Part shown: positions 8,242 to 17,822 of the stretch, piece after piece
How positions within the stretch are numbered: the stretch's first letter is position 1
Layout: each line of letters begins with the position of its first letter
From: Pseudaminobacter salicylatoxidans
GTDB lineage: Bacteria; Pseudomonadota; Alphaproteobacteria; Rhizobiales; Rhizobiaceae
NCBI RefSeq assembly: GCF_003148475.1
Contig: NZ_QGGG01000015.1
Coordinates: forward strand, 50,725-114,724
Length of the DNA stretch: 64,000 nt
Reading direction: 5' to 3'
Position numbers and translations under genes: made by a program
Notes under the pieces: model-generated
The model's database searches: none
What the model saw: only the letters and a program-made list of their open reading frames with translations
Told to the model about the DNA's origin: nothing

Positions 8242-9123
8242 TCAGGGGGAGGCCTGCTTGGTGGTTTCCTTCGAACCGGTTTTGAGGAAATCCAGCACCG
8301 ACCTGTTGAAGCCATCCGGGTCCTGCAGAAGTGCGAAATGATCGACGCCGGGCAGGATAACAAGCTTTGCGCCGGGAATGGTCGCGGCCATGTATTCTGT
8401 GTGCTTGCGCTTGACGGAACGGTCATGATCCGCAGCCACGATGGTTGTCGGCACGCGGATGCCTGCCAGTTGCGCGGCGCTCCAATGCGGATCGTTAGCC
8501 CACATGCTGTTGAGTTCGGCCACAAACAGCGGAAGCCGCCAGGGCGTGGGGGACAAGCGGATATAATCGCCCCAGGCGCGAACGAAGAATGCCGCGAAGT
8601 TCCAGTTCAGGAAGGCGCTGGTCGAGACCGCGCTCGCATCCGTATGCGCTCCCTGCACATAAACTCGGGTGAGCCTCTCGGGATGCTTCATGGCTATGTC
8701 GAGGCCGATCACGCCGCCGTCGCTCCAGCCGACCAACGCACATTTGTCGATTTTCAGGTAATCGAGCAGGGCCAGGTAGTCGGCAGCCATCAGGTCGTAG
8801 CTCAGGGGCTGGTCGCCGCGCGTGGAGCGGCCATGGCCGCGGCTGTCTGCAACAATGACCTTGTAGCTCTTCGAAAGAACCGCCACTTGGCGCGACCAGA
8901 CATCGGCATTGCTGAGGCCGCCGTGGATAAGCAGCACGGGTTCGCCGGCGCCATAGACCGCATAATACATCTCGATGCCGTTTACGGCGGCAAAGCCGCT
9001 AGCGTCGGCTGGTTGCATCCGGCCGGGCTCCGGTAATGTCTTCCATGGCTCGCTCGCAAATGCCGGAAGCGCTATCATCACGATAAGCAGTTGAAATGCC
9101 ATTGCAGTCCATAGAGTGCGCAT
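8242..9123 (-). CDS. Exported alpha/beta hydrolase
   Basis: A 293-residue hydrolase with an N-terminal signal peptide (hydrophobic run about residues 8-21, ending AFAS) and an alpha/beta-hydrolase domain. The oxyanion motif LLIHGGLSN is near residue 65, the nucleophile elbow GWSDGG puts the Ser near residue 134, and the general-base His is in GVDHFALLQ near the C-terminus. Similar proteins act as esterases or haloperoxidase-like enzymes; the substrate is unknown. GAGGCGGAC precedes the ATG. It is divergent from ade. Confidence 0.85.
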   Translation of the reverse strand: MRTLWTAMAFQLLIVMIALPAFASEPWKTLPEPGRMQPADASGFAAVNGIEMYYAVYGAGEPVLLIHGGLSNADVWSRQVAVLSKSYKVIVADSRGHGRSTRGDQPLSYDLMAADYLALLDYLKIDKCALVGWSDGGVIGLDIAMKHPERLTRVYVQGAHTDASAVSTSAFLNWNFAAFFVRAWGDYIRLSPTPWRLPLFVAELNSMWANDPHWSAAQLAGIRVPTTIVAADHDRSVKRKHTEYMAATIPGAKLVILPGVDHFALLQDPDGFNRSVLDFLKTGSKETTKQASP

Positions 9124-9368
9124 GTCCGCCTCGGTTCGATGCTGCGGTCAAGTGGCCTTCGCCCGGAGAATATCAACGGCAATCGCTGGGAAGCTTTGGC
9201 CATATGATGAAGCAATGGCGAATATGAAGGCAATTACACACGCAAATCCGGACGGTTATAGATATATATTGAAGCCGGCTGGCAAGGGCCGCTTCCACTC
9301 CGTCAGGCGGATGGCCGCTGGTCAAATCATCGCGAGCTTGGCACAGTCGGCCAAACGGGAGTTCTATC

Positions 9369-11183
9369 ATGGCAAGACGGGAATTCAGCGCGCCGAAACC
9401 CTGGGCGGAGATGGCACCGGCGCTGGTGGACGTGGCGATGGGGCGCAAGCCCGCCGATCTGGTGGTACGCAACGGCCGCTGGGTCAATGTGCATTCGGGC
9501 GAGATCATCGCCGGCACCGACCTGGCGATCGTCGGCGGCCGCTTTGCCTATTGCGGACCGGATGCGAGCCACACGATAGGGCAGGGCACGAAAGTGGTCG
9601 ATGCCGGCGGCCGCTACCTCGTTCCGGGTCTTTGCGACGCGCATATGCATGTCGAAAGCGGCATGGTGACGGTAACCGAGTTCGCCCGCGCGGTGATCCC
9701 GCACGGCACGACCTCGATGTTCATCGACCCGCACGAGATCGCCAATGTGCTCGGCCTCGAAGGCGTGCGGCTGATGCATGACGAGGCCATCGCCATGCCC
9801 GTCAACGTGCATGTGCAGATGCCGTCCTGCGTGCCGTCCGCGCCGGGTCTGGAAAATGCCGGCGCCTCGCTCGGGCCGGAGGATGTGGCCGAGGCGATGA
9901 GCTGGCCCAACATCATCGGGCTCGGCGAGGTGATGAATTTCCCTGGTGTTGCCGCCAACGATCCGGTCATGGTCGGCGGTATCGCGGAGACGATGAAGGC
10001 GGGCAAGACCATTGGCGGGCACTATGCCTCGCCCGATCTCGGCCTGCCTTTCCACGGCTATGTCGCCGGCGGCCCCGAGGACGATCACGAAGGCACGCGT
10101 GTGGAAGATGCTGTCGCCCGCGTGCGGCAGGGTATGAAGGCCATGCTGCGGCTCGGTTCGGCCTGGTATGACGTCGCAACCCAGATCAAGGCCGTCACGG
10201 AGCAGGGGCTCGACCCACGCAACTTCATCCTTTGCACGGATGACAGCCATTCCGGCACGCTGGTGCATGACGGCCATATGGATCGCGTCGTCCGCCACGC
10301 CATTCAGCAGGGCCTGAAGCCGGTGACGGCGATCCAGATGGCGACCATCAACACTGCCCAGCATTTCCGGCTGGAGCGCGAACTGGGTTCCATCGCGCCG
10401 GGCCGCCGCGCGGATCTCCTGATCGTTTCCGATCTGGCGGAGATGAAGATCGATGAAGTCTACGGTCGCGGCGTACGGCTGGCCAGGGGCGGCAGGCTGG
10501 AGGTGGATATCCCGGCTTATGACTATCCTGCCACCGCCAGGAACACGGTGAAGCTCGGCAAGAAATTGACAGCCGCGGATTTCGACATCGCGGCCCCCGC
10601 CGGCGCCAATGAGGTGCGCGTGCGCGTCATCGGCGTGATTGAGAACCAGGCGCCGACGCGCGCGCTTGAAGCCGATCTGCCGGTCGAGAACGGACTGGTC
10701 GGCATGGATCGCCGCAACGATGTCTGCCAGATCGCGCTGGTGGAACGCCATCGCGGCACCGGCGGCGTCACCAACGGTTTCGTCTCCGGTTTCGGCTACA
10801 TGGAAGACTGCGCGCTTGCTTCAACCGTGGCGCATGACAGCCACCATATGATCGTGGTCGGCACCAACAAGGACGACATGGCAAGGGCCGCCAACCGGCT
10901 GGGCGAAGTGGGCGGCGGCGTGGTGCTGTTCTCCAAGGGCAAGGAACTGGCGCTGGTCGAAATGCCCATCGCCGGGCTGATGTCCGACCAGCGCGCCGAA
11001 GTGGTGGCGGAAAAGGCGGAAAAACTGGTCGAGGCCATGCGTGCCATGGGTTGCACCCTCAACAATGCCTACATGCAGCACTCGCTGCTGGCGCTGGTGG
11101 TGATCCCCGAACTGCGCATCTCCGATGTCGGCATCATCGACGTGACCAGGTTCGAGAAGGTCCCTTTGTTCGTCGAGGGGTGA
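9369..11183 (+). CDS. ade: Adenine deaminase
   Basis: A 604-residue metal-dependent amidohydrolase converting adenine to hypoxanthine and ammonia in purine salvage. The N-terminal metal ligands appear in GLCDAHMHVESGM near residue 85, the next segment PHGTTSMFIDPHEIANVLG matches the family, and LCTDDSHSGTL near residue 290 gives the conserved Asp. The C-terminal adenine-deaminase domain follows (VIGVIENQAPTR onward). Length is typical. GGGAG precedes the start ATG. Together with gpt at 3 kb it suggests an active purine salvage capacity, though the genes are not linked. Confidence 0.93.
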   Translation: MARREFSAPKPWAEMAPALVDVAMGRKPADLVVRNGRWVNVHSGEIIAGTDLAIVGGRFAYCGPDASHTIGQGTKVVDAGGRYLVPGLCDAHMHVESGMVTVTEFARAVIPHGTTSMFIDPHEIANVLGLEGVRLMHDEAIAMPVNVHVQMPSCVPSAPGLENAGASLGPEDVAEAMSWPNIIGLGEVMNFPGVAANDPVMVGGIAETMKAGKTIGGHYASPDLGLPFHGYVAGGPEDDHEGTRVEDAVARVRQGMKAMLRLGSAWYDVATQIKAVTEQGLDPRNFILCTDDSHSGTLVHDGHMDRVVRHAIQQGLKPVTAIQMATINTAQHFRLERELGSIAPGRRADLLIVSDLAEMKIDEVYGRGVRLARGGRLEVDIPAYDYPATARNTVKLGKKLTAADFDIAAPAGANEVRVRVIGVIENQAPTRALEADLPVENGLVGMDRRNDVCQIALVERHRGTGGVTNGFVSGFGYMEDCALASTVAHDSHHMIVVGTNKDDMARAANRLGEVGGGVVLFSKGKELALVEMPIAGLMSDQRAEVVAEKAEKLVEAMRAMGCTLNNAYMQHSLLALVVIPELRISDVGIIDVTRFEKVPLFVEG

Positions 11184-11211
11184 GGAGGGGCACCTTCGCG
11201 CCCGCCGGTTC

Positions 11212-12381
11212 TCAGCGCGCGCCCGCAACCACCACGTTGAGCACCTCGAAAGGTGTGGTGATCACGATCTCGGCGGCCGAGCCGATGGCCTGCGTGATGC
11301 CGCCGGCAAAGGTGCCCAGACGGTCGCCCACCTGTTCACCGGTGCCGAGCGACCCGTCCTCGAGCAGCTTCTCCCCGAGCAGCCTGACCAGGACGGGATT
11401 GTCCGCAAATTTCGTGTGGTTCAGCCTGTCGCCGGCGGAGGCGTTGCTGAGGTCGATGACGGTAACGCCAAGTGTTGCCAGGTCGGCGGCGTTTTCATAG
11501 CCGCCGACACGCGGTTTGTTACCCGCGATGATGCGTGACAGGTCGAGCGCGCGGTCGTTGGTGGACAGGAACAGGAAGAAGGGCTTGTCCGGCTTGCCGT
11601 AGCGCCGCATCTGGCTCTTGAAGACGTCGACGTCGATATCCGGTGAGGCGAGCACCACGTCGCCAAGCCGTCCGTTGAGGTCGCGGTCGTTGGTGATGGC
11701 GAGCTGGCGCAGTGCTTCCATGGCCGCCCAGGTGCCCATCGAGTGGGCGATGATGTCGATGCGCTTGGCACCTGATTGCGCCACCATGCGCAGGGTCTGC
11801 TCCAGGGCGTCACGGGCCGCGGTGGCGCTGTTGTTGTCGTAGACATAATCGACCACGCGGCCGCCGGAAGCCCAGGAGAACAGAACCGGCGTTCCGGAAT
11901 ATCCTGCATCGTGGGCTATCTGCGTCAGCCGGTAGACGGCGCTGTCGAACGAGGTGTTGTAGCCGTGCACGAAAACGAGTGCGCGTCCGCCACGCTTGGC
12001 GATGTCTTCGCGCAGCGCCTTTGAAAAGCCGCCGGCGCTGTCGAAAGTAGTAACCTTGTGCGCGGTGAAATATTTCGACGGATCTGCGCTTTGCCCGCCA
12101 CTGCGGCGTTCGATTTCGCCGGTCTTGTGGATCGCCGGGACCGTCATGTTCACTTCGGCGAAGCTGACGGTCGCGGAGCGAGAGCCCGAAAACACTTCCT
12201 TGGGGTTGGCGGCCTTGGCCCGTGTGGTGGCGATGAAGATTTCGTGTTCGCCGGCAATCGCGTTGGCAGGAACGTCGACGATGCGGTTGGCGATCAGCTC
12301 GCGCGTCTGCCCGGCGCAGCCTGTGACAAACAGCGCCAGCGCGACCATGCCAAACCATCTGGCAGACATATTTCGAAACAT
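11212..12381 (-). CDS. DUF900 alpha/beta-hydrolase lipoprotein
   Basis: A 389-residue protein with a lipoprotein signal: MFRNMSARWFG, a hydrophobic stretch, and the lipobox VTGC at about residue 24, so it is probably anchored in the envelope. The hydrolase part has RALVFVHGYNTSFDSAVYR and the nucleophile elbow IAHSMGTWAAMEAL, typical of the DUF900 esterase/lipase-like family. Activity is unknown. GGAGCGGGCG precedes the chosen ATG; the frame is open upstream into trkH but that part would bury the signal peptide. It follows trkH on the same strand after 131 bases. Confidence 0.85.
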   Translation of the reverse strand: MFRNMSARWFGMVALALFVTGCAGQTRELIANRIVDVPANAIAGEHEIFIATTRAKAANPKEVFSGSRSATVSFAEVNMTVPAIHKTGEIERRSGGQSADPSKYFTAHKVTTFDSAGGFSKALREDIAKRGGRALVFVHGYNTSFDSAVYRLTQIAHDAGYSGTPVLFSWASGGRVVDYVYDNNSATAARDALEQTLRMVAQSGAKRIDIIAHSMGTWAAMEALRQLAITNDRDLNGRLGDVVLASPDIDVDVFKSQMRRYGKPDKPFFLFLSTNDRALDLSRIIAGNKPRVGGYENAADLATLGVTVIDLSNASAGDRLNHTKFADNPVLVRLLGEKLLEDGSLGTGEQVGDRLGTFAGGITQAIGSAAEIVITTPFEVLNVVVAGAR

Positions 12382-12512
12382 CGCCCGCTCCGGTCCGTCC
12401 CCATGGAAGTTTGATAACTTCCCGCGCCCGGATGGTCCAGCCGGGGGTGACTGCCTATCCACCGTGAAGCGTCGGGTGTTGCCATCCGGCGACAGCGACG
12501 AGCGGTGGCGGA

Positions 12513-13988
12513 TCAACGCCCCCAGAACGTTGGCGTGAACACCACGAACACGGCTAGGATTTCCAGTCGGCCAAGCAGCATTGCGGCCGAGAGTATCCAC
12601 TTCGAGGCATCCGGCAGCGCCGCGTAGTTTCCGACGGGGCCGATGATCTCACCCATGCCGGGGCCGACATTGGTGAGTGCCGCCAGAGAGCCGGTCATGG
12701 AGGTCGTGAGGTCGAGCCCGGTGGCGGAGAGCAAGATGGTCGTGATCGCCCAGAGTACGAAGAAGGCCGAGATGAACAGAACCACGCTGCGCTGCATGTC
12801 ATCGTCGATGGTGCGGTCGCCGTAGCGCACGGGCTGTACCGTATTGGGGTAGATGAGGCGGCGCAGGCCGTTGCCCATAAGTTCGAACAGCACCAGAAAG
12901 CGATAGGCCTTGATGCCGCCGGTGGTCGAGCCAGAACAGCCGCCGAGGAAGGTCGCCACGAACATGCAGGCGACCGCGAAGGGCCCCCATCGGGTATAGT
13001 CGTCGCTGGCGAAGCCGGTTGTCGTGATGATCGAGATGAAATTGAAAGTCGAATGGGTCAGGGCGCTGAAGAACGGCATGCCGAGATTGATGCGAAGATA
13101 GATCGCAACGAGGATCGAGAAGGCGATGCAATAACCCGCGAACACCCGTATCTGAGGGTCACGCAGGGCATCCGTACGGCCGCGCACGAGGATCAGGATC
13201 ATGATCGAGAACGGCAGCCCACCGATGAACATGAACAGCGAGGCGATCCACAATACCGATGGTGTGTTGGCATAGCGGGCGAACGACGTATCGTGGGTTG
13301 AGATGCCCCCGGTCGCAAGCGTCGACATTGCGTGGTTGATGGCATCGAAGCCGGTCATTCCGGCGGCGGCGTAGCAGACCGCGCACAGCATCACCAGCGT
13401 TGTGTAGATGCCGATCAGGCTGACGGCAAAAGTCTGGAAGCGTTCGAAGGGACGATCCTCGATGTCCGAGGATTCGATCTTGAAATAGGAAACGCCGCCG
13501 ATCTTCAGAAACGGCAGCAGGAACAGGCCCAACGCGATAACACCGAGGCCGCCCATGAAATTCAGCAGCGAACGCCACAGCAGCAACCCCGGCGGAGCCT
13601 GGTCCAGGCCGTTGATGACGGTGGAACCCGTGGTGGTGATGCCGGACACCGATTCGTAGAAGGCGTCGGTCACGCTCATGTCGAGCGAAGAGGCAAGGAA
13701 CGGCACCGCACCCGCGATCGCCAGCGTCAACCATAGCAGGTTGACCAGCAGGAAGCCGAAGCGCGTCGTCGCCTGCGGTGGATGGCCTTGCGTGGCCAGC
13801 GCCACCGCCATTGCCAGGCCACCCATGAACAGAGCCGAAAAGCCGAAGGCGCGCCAATCGTTGTTGCCGTAATAAAGGTCAACTACCGCAGGGATGAGCA
13901 TGGCTGCCGAGAGGTAGATGGCAAAGATTGCGGCAACATGGATCGCGGCGCGAACGGCTGTTCTATTCACGGATAGGCGGGACCCCAC
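12513..13988 (-). CDS. trkH: TrkH-family potassium uptake protein
   Basis: A 491-residue inner-membrane K+ translocating subunit with four M1-P-M2 repeats. Filter-like loops are visible: SGITTTGSTV near residue 110, STLATGGIS near 220, SIITTTGFAS near 315 and TNVGPGMGEIIGP near 435. Filter glycines are present in all four. It needs a TrkA-type NAD-binding regulator in the cytoplasm, which is not in this window. The start is a GTG at 13986-13988; the N-terminus is otherwise reasonable for TrkH. Confidence 0.9.
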   Translation of the reverse strand: MGSRLSVNRTAVRAAIHVAAIFAIYLSAAMLIPAVVDLYYGNNDWRAFGFSALFMGGLAMAVALATQGHPPQATTRFGFLLVNLLWLTLAIAGAVPFLASSLDMSVTDAFYESVSGITTTGSTVINGLDQAPPGLLLWRSLLNFMGGLGVIALGLFLLPFLKIGGVSYFKIESSDIEDRPFERFQTFAVSLIGIYTTLVMLCAVCYAAAGMTGFDAINHAMSTLATGGISTHDTSFARYANTPSVLWIASLFMFIGGLPFSIMILILVRGRTDALRDPQIRVFAGYCIAFSILVAIYLRINLGMPFFSALTHSTFNFISIITTTGFASDDYTRWGPFAVACMFVATFLGGCSGSTTGGIKAYRFLVLFELMGNGLRRLIYPNTVQPVRYGDRTIDDDMQRSVVLFISAFFVLWAITTILLSATGLDLTTSMTGSLAALTNVGPGMGEIIGPVGNYAALPDASKWILSAAMLLGRLEILAVFVVFTPTFWGR

Positions 13989-14151
13989 TTGTCGAGACGC
14001 CAGCGTTCAAAATGTGTCGATCCGGCGGCAAGGTCGCGACAGTGGCGTCATATGGCCGAATATGCAATAGGCGTGCAAAAGCCGCCGAAAGTTCCGTGTG
14101 GATCGCGCGATGGGCATTGAGCGGTGGCAGCCGAAAACGGAGCGACGAGCG

Positions 14152-15408
14152 ATGACGAATTTTCTCGAAGGGGTCGCCGGGGCAACTGTTGCCGTGCACG
14201 AACTGTTCGCCGAGACGCCGCTGCAGCAAAACGCCTATCTTTCGCGCAAGACCGGCGCCCATATATTCCTGAAGCGCGAGGACCTTTCTCCCGTTCGCTC
14301 CTACAAGATCAGGGGCGCGTTCAATTTCTTCCGCAAGACGCTGGCCGCTGGTAACCGCGCCGAACTGTTCGCTTGCGCTTCCGCCGGCAATCACGCGCAG
14401 GGCTTTGCCTATGTCTGCCGTCATTTCGGCAAGAAGGGCGTGGTCTTCATGCCAGTCACCACGCCGCAGCAGAAAATCGACAAGACGCGGCTGTTCGGCG
14501 GCGAATTCGTGGAAATCCGGCTCGTCGGCGACTTTTTCGACGATTGCTATCGCGCGGCCATCGAATTCACGGAAGCGTCCGGCGCGCATCTGGTGCCGCC
14601 TTTCGATCACAAGGATATCATCGAAGGGCAGGCTACCGTGGCCGCCGAGATACTTGCGCAGATGCCGGAGGGCAGGGCGCCCGACATGGTGTTCCTCCCG
14701 ATCGGCGGAGGCGGCCTTGCCGCCGGCGTCACGCGTTATCTGCGCGAGGAGGGAACCTCCTCCCGCTTCGTGTTTTGCGAGCCGGCCGGCGCGGCGAGCC
14801 TGAAGCAGGCATTGCGGACCGGCAAGCGGGTGAAGCTCGATCAGGTCGACAATTTCGTCGATGGCGCGGCGGTGGCCGAGATCGGCCGTGAGCCGTTCCG
14901 TCATCTGAAGGAGTTTTCGGAAACCGATGTACGGCTGGTGCCGGAAAACCGACTCTGCGCGACCATGATCGAGATGCTCAACATTGAGGGTGTGGTGCTG
15001 GAGCCGGCAGGCGCGCTGACCATCGATGCGCTGAAGGATTTTCCGAAGAAGGAAATCAGGGGAAAATCCATCGTGCTTGTCATTTCCGGCGGCAATTTCG
15101 ACTTCGAGCGTCTACCGGACGTGAAAGAGCGGGCGCTGCGGTTCGAAGGGCTGAAGAAGTATTTCGTCTTCCGTTTCCCACAGCGGCCGGGCGCGCTGCG
15201 CGATTTCCTCGACCTGCTTGGCCCCGACGACGACATCACCCGCTTCGAATATCTGAAGAAATCGGCGCGCAATTTCGGCTCGGTGCTCATCGGCATCGAG
15301 ACGAAGGACCCGCGCAACTTCGCCGTGCTGGCAAAGCGTTTCCATGAAGCGGGCTGGGCCCATCAGGACATCACCGACAACGAGACGCTGGCGGGGTTCA
15401 TCGTATGA
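14152..15408 (+). CDS. ilvA: Threonine dehydratase (threonine ammonia-lyase)
   Basis: A 418-residue PLP enzyme that turns threonine into 2-oxobutanoate, the first step of isoleucine synthesis. The PLP lysine is in VRSYKIRGAF (about residue 52), and the phosphate-binding glycine loop is IGGGGLAAG near residue 186. A C-terminal ACT-like regulatory region starts near residue 335 (KYFVFRFPQRPGALRDFL), which usually gives isoleucine feedback control. The ATG at 14152 is preceded by GGAGCGACGAGCG; a GTG at 14098 in the same frame is less likely. Its stop overlaps the next gene by four bases (ATGA). Confidence 0.93.
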   Translation: MTNFLEGVAGATVAVHELFAETPLQQNAYLSRKTGAHIFLKREDLSPVRSYKIRGAFNFFRKTLAAGNRAELFACASAGNHAQGFAYVCRHFGKKGVVFMPVTTPQQKIDKTRLFGGEFVEIRLVGDFFDDCYRAAIEFTEASGAHLVPPFDHKDIIEGQATVAAEILAQMPEGRAPDMVFLPIGGGGLAAGVTRYLREEGTSSRFVFCEPAGAASLKQALRTGKRVKLDQVDNFVDGAAVAEIGREPFRHLKEFSETDVRLVPENRLCATMIEMLNIEGVVLEPAGALTIDALKDFPKKEIRGKSIVLVISGGNFDFERLPDVKERALRFEGLKKYFVFRFPQRPGALRDFLDLLGPDDDITRFEYLKKSARNFGSVLIGIETKDPRNFAVLAKRFHEAGWAHQDITDNETLAGFIV

Positions 15409-15947
15409 ACGAAACCTATGTCGTGCTCTTTCGCGGTGTGGGCGGTGCGACGCAACTGCCCACAAAGCCTTTGAAGGAAGCCCTGGCAAAGGCTGGCTAC
15501 GCAAATGTGGCCACTTACATCAACAGCGGCAATGCCGTGCTCATCTCCGACCGGCCGGAAGCCGAAACCGCCGCCGATATCGCCGGAATCGTCAGGCGCG
15601 AGTTCGGATTTGAAAAGGACATCATGCTTGCGACCCTTAATGCGTGGTCGAAGCTTGTGGCTGAAAACCCGTTCCCAGAGGCGGTGGACGCGCCGACGAC
15701 GCTGCATGCGTTCATGCTCTCGGACGTGCCTGCGCAGGAAGCCGTCGATGCGCTCGCCGCCAGGACAGTGGGACGCGAGCGCATCGTCGTTGCCGGAAAA
15801 GTGCTTTATTTCCACGCACCGGACGGATTTGGCCGATCGAAGTTGCCGCCCGTGGTCGATCGAACGCTTAAGGTCGTTTCGACGGCGCGCAACTGGAACA
15901 CGGTTCGGGCGCTCGAGAGCCTGGCACGTCAGGCTGGCGCGCGATAG
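15405..15947 (+). CDS. DUF1697 family protein
   Basis: A 180-residue cytoplasmic protein of the DUF1697 family, recognised by the N-terminal YVVLFRGVGG and the central ATYINSGNAVL signature, followed by a C-terminal region with NWNTVRALESL. The function of this family is unknown. The start codon overlaps the ilvA stop codon as ATGA, so translation is probably coupled to ilvA; nothing else ties it to isoleucine synthesis. Confidence 0.88.
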   Translation: MNETYVVLFRGVGGATQLPTKPLKEALAKAGYANVATYINSGNAVLISDRPEAETAADIAGIVRREFGFEKDIMLATLNAWSKLVAENPFPEAVDAPTTLHAFMLSDVPAQEAVDALAARTVGRERIVVAGKVLYFHAPDGFGRSKLPPVVDRTLKVVSTARNWNTVRALESLARQAGAR

Positions 15948-16328
15948 TCGTCTGCGACCGGTTCGATGCCGAAATAGATAGTCGCCGACCTTGCAGAAAA
16001 ACGCGCTGCCTGAAACGACGTTTTTGCAGTGCAGCATAAATCTGGTTGCTTTTTGCGGCCAGATCGCCCATATGCGGCAACATAGGCGCTTGGGCCGGAA
16101 AGCCGGCTTTCCCCATCGATGGGACAGGTTGCGTCTGTTTTCTTCCTCTTGACCCGATCGGTCAACGAAGGAAAAGCCCTGCGAACATGGGGTTCGCGGG
16201 CACGACAGCGCAACCGAGCGAGCTTCAAATTGGCTCGCCGCCTTGTCGTTTCCATAAAACATTTCGCCGGCAGGTAGCGCCTTGCCGCGCGTATTTTTGC
16301 GGTTCGTGCCGCATGAAAGAAGAATAAA
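15948..16328 (+). promoter_or_regulatory. Helicase upstream region with two palindromes
   Basis: No gene is seen in these 381 bases. They contain a perfect 16-bp palindrome, GGAAAGCCGGCTTTCC (16097-16112), and a spaced palindrome TTGACC-CGATC-GGTCAA (16149-16165). Either may be an operator or part of a long structured leader of the downstream RNA helicase, as is common for cold-inducible helicases; this is inference. Confidence 0.45.
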
Positions 16329-17732
16329 TTGACGATTGAAAATACTGCGGAGCAGACCGGTTTCGCCGCACTCGGAATCACCGGCCCGCTCCTGAAGACC
16401 ACTGCCGGCGCCGGCTTCGACAATCCCAAACCCATTCAGGCCGAGGCCATTCCTCCGCTTCTCGAAGGCCGCGACGTGCTGGCCATCGCCCAGACCGGTT
16501 CGGGCAAGACGGCTGCTTTCAGTCTGCCGATCCTGTCGAAGATCATCGCGCTTGGCACCAAGCGCCTGCCCAAGACGGCGCGCGCGCTGATCCTGGCGCC
16601 GACCCGTGAGCTTGCCGTGCAGATCGAGGAGACGATCCGCGTTCTCTCTAAGGGCTTGCATATTTCCACTGCGCTGGTGCTCGGTGGCGTCTCGCGCTTC
16701 TCGCAGGTCAAGAAGATCGCTCCCGGCGTCGACGTGCTGATCGCCACGCCCGGCCGTCTGGTCGATCTCGTGCGCGAAGGCGACGTGAACCTGTCGCAGA
16801 CGCAATGGCTGGTGCTGGACGAAGCCGACCGCATGCTCGACATGGGCTTCATTCATGACGTGAAGCGGCTGGCCAAGGCGACCCACAAGGACCGCCAGAC
16901 CGCGCTGTTCTCGGCCACCATGCCAGACGAGATCGCGACACTGGCGCAAGGCATCATGAAGGAGCCGGTGCGCGTCGAGGTTGCCCCTCAGGGCACGACC
17001 GCCGCCGAAATCAAGCAGAGCGTGGTGCTGGCCCGCACCAGGCAGAAGCGCAAGATCCTGTCGGCCATGCTCGCCGACGAGGCCATGCGGCAGGTGATCG
17101 TCTTTGCGCGCACCAAGCATGGTGCCGACCGCGTGACCCGCGACCTGGAGCGCGACGGTTTCGAAGCCGCCGTCATCCATGGCAACAAGTCGCAGAATGC
17201 CCGCCAGAAGGCGCTGAACGGTTTTCGTGACGGAAGCGTGCGCATCCTCGTCGCCACCGACATTGCCGCGCGCGGTATCGACGTTCCGGGCATCAGCCAT
17301 GTGGTGAATTTCGACCTGCCGGACGAGGCGGAGAGCTATGTGCACCGCATCGGCCGCACCGGTCGCAACGGCGCGGACGGCATCGCGATCACGCTGTGCG
17401 ATCCGACCGAGAACGCCAAGCTGCGTCAGGTGGAAAGGATCATCCGTATGAAGCTGCCGGTTGCAGCCGACCATCTGGACGAGCCCGATCCGCAGCCCGC
17501 ACCGCGTCCGCAGGGTGCGCGCCCGCCGGTTACGCCGGCAAACGACCGCGCCGCCCCGCGCGGCGATAAGCAGCGGCCGCATGGTCACAAGCCGCGCGGC
17601 AACAATGGTGGAGGTTTCGGCAAGAAGCCGGCCGTTGCCGGTGAAGCTACGGGCGAAAAGCAGCAGGCCCGCAAGCCGTTTCGCGGCAAGCGGCGTGGTT
17701 TCGGCAAGAAGCCGGCGACACGCGCGGCATAA
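16329..17732 (+). CDS. DEAD-box ATP-dependent RNA helicase
   Basis: A 467-residue RhlE-like RNA helicase. All core motifs are present in order: Q motif region NPKPIQAEAIPPLL, motif I AQTGSGKTAAF, Ia PTRELAVQ, II DEADRMLDMGF, III SAT, then the second RecA domain with ARGIDVPGISHVVNFDLP and HRIGRTGRNG. A basic, Gly/Arg/Lys-rich tail (residues about 380-467) probably adds RNA affinity. The likely role is RNA unfolding in ribosome assembly or mRNA decay. The start is a TTG at 16329 behind AAAGAAGAA; the Q-motif begins within a dozen residues, and there is no usable ATG before it. Confidence 0.92.
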   Translation: MTIENTAEQTGFAALGITGPLLKTTAGAGFDNPKPIQAEAIPPLLEGRDVLAIAQTGSGKTAAFSLPILSKIIALGTKRLPKTARALILAPTRELAVQIEETIRVLSKGLHISTALVLGGVSRFSQVKKIAPGVDVLIATPGRLVDLVREGDVNLSQTQWLVLDEADRMLDMGFIHDVKRLAKATHKDRQTALFSATMPDEIATLAQGIMKEPVRVEVAPQGTTAAEIKQSVVLARTRQKRKILSAMLADEAMRQVIVFARTKHGADRVTRDLERDGFEAAVIHGNKSQNARQKALNGFRDGSVRILVATDIAARGIDVPGISHVVNFDLPDEAESYVHRIGRTGRNGADGIAITLCDPTENAKLRQVERIIRMKLPVAADHLDEPDPQPAPRPQGARPPVTPANDRAAPRGDKQRPHGHKPRGNNGGGFGKKPAVAGEATGEKQQARKPFRGKRRGFGKKPATRAA

Positions 17733-17764
17733 AAGCGCCTGATTTCGAGCGCTGGATTTCAATT

Positions 17765-17792
17765 CGGCCGGGGTAATGCTCCGGCCGTTTTT
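17765..17792 (+). terminator. Terminator after the RNA helicase
   Basis: CGGCCGG (17765-17771) and CCGGCCG (17781-17787) form a 7-bp GC stem followed by TTTTT (17788-17792). Confidence 0.85.
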
Positions 17793-17822
17793 GTTGCACG
17801 CTCCGATCCGCGCCGGAGACGG

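Noticed and set aside
15363..17762. A 799-codon open frame on the minus strand
   Set aside because: It is antisense to the DUF1697 and helicase genes, which have full family motifs; the antisense product is low-complexity and His/Arg-rich.
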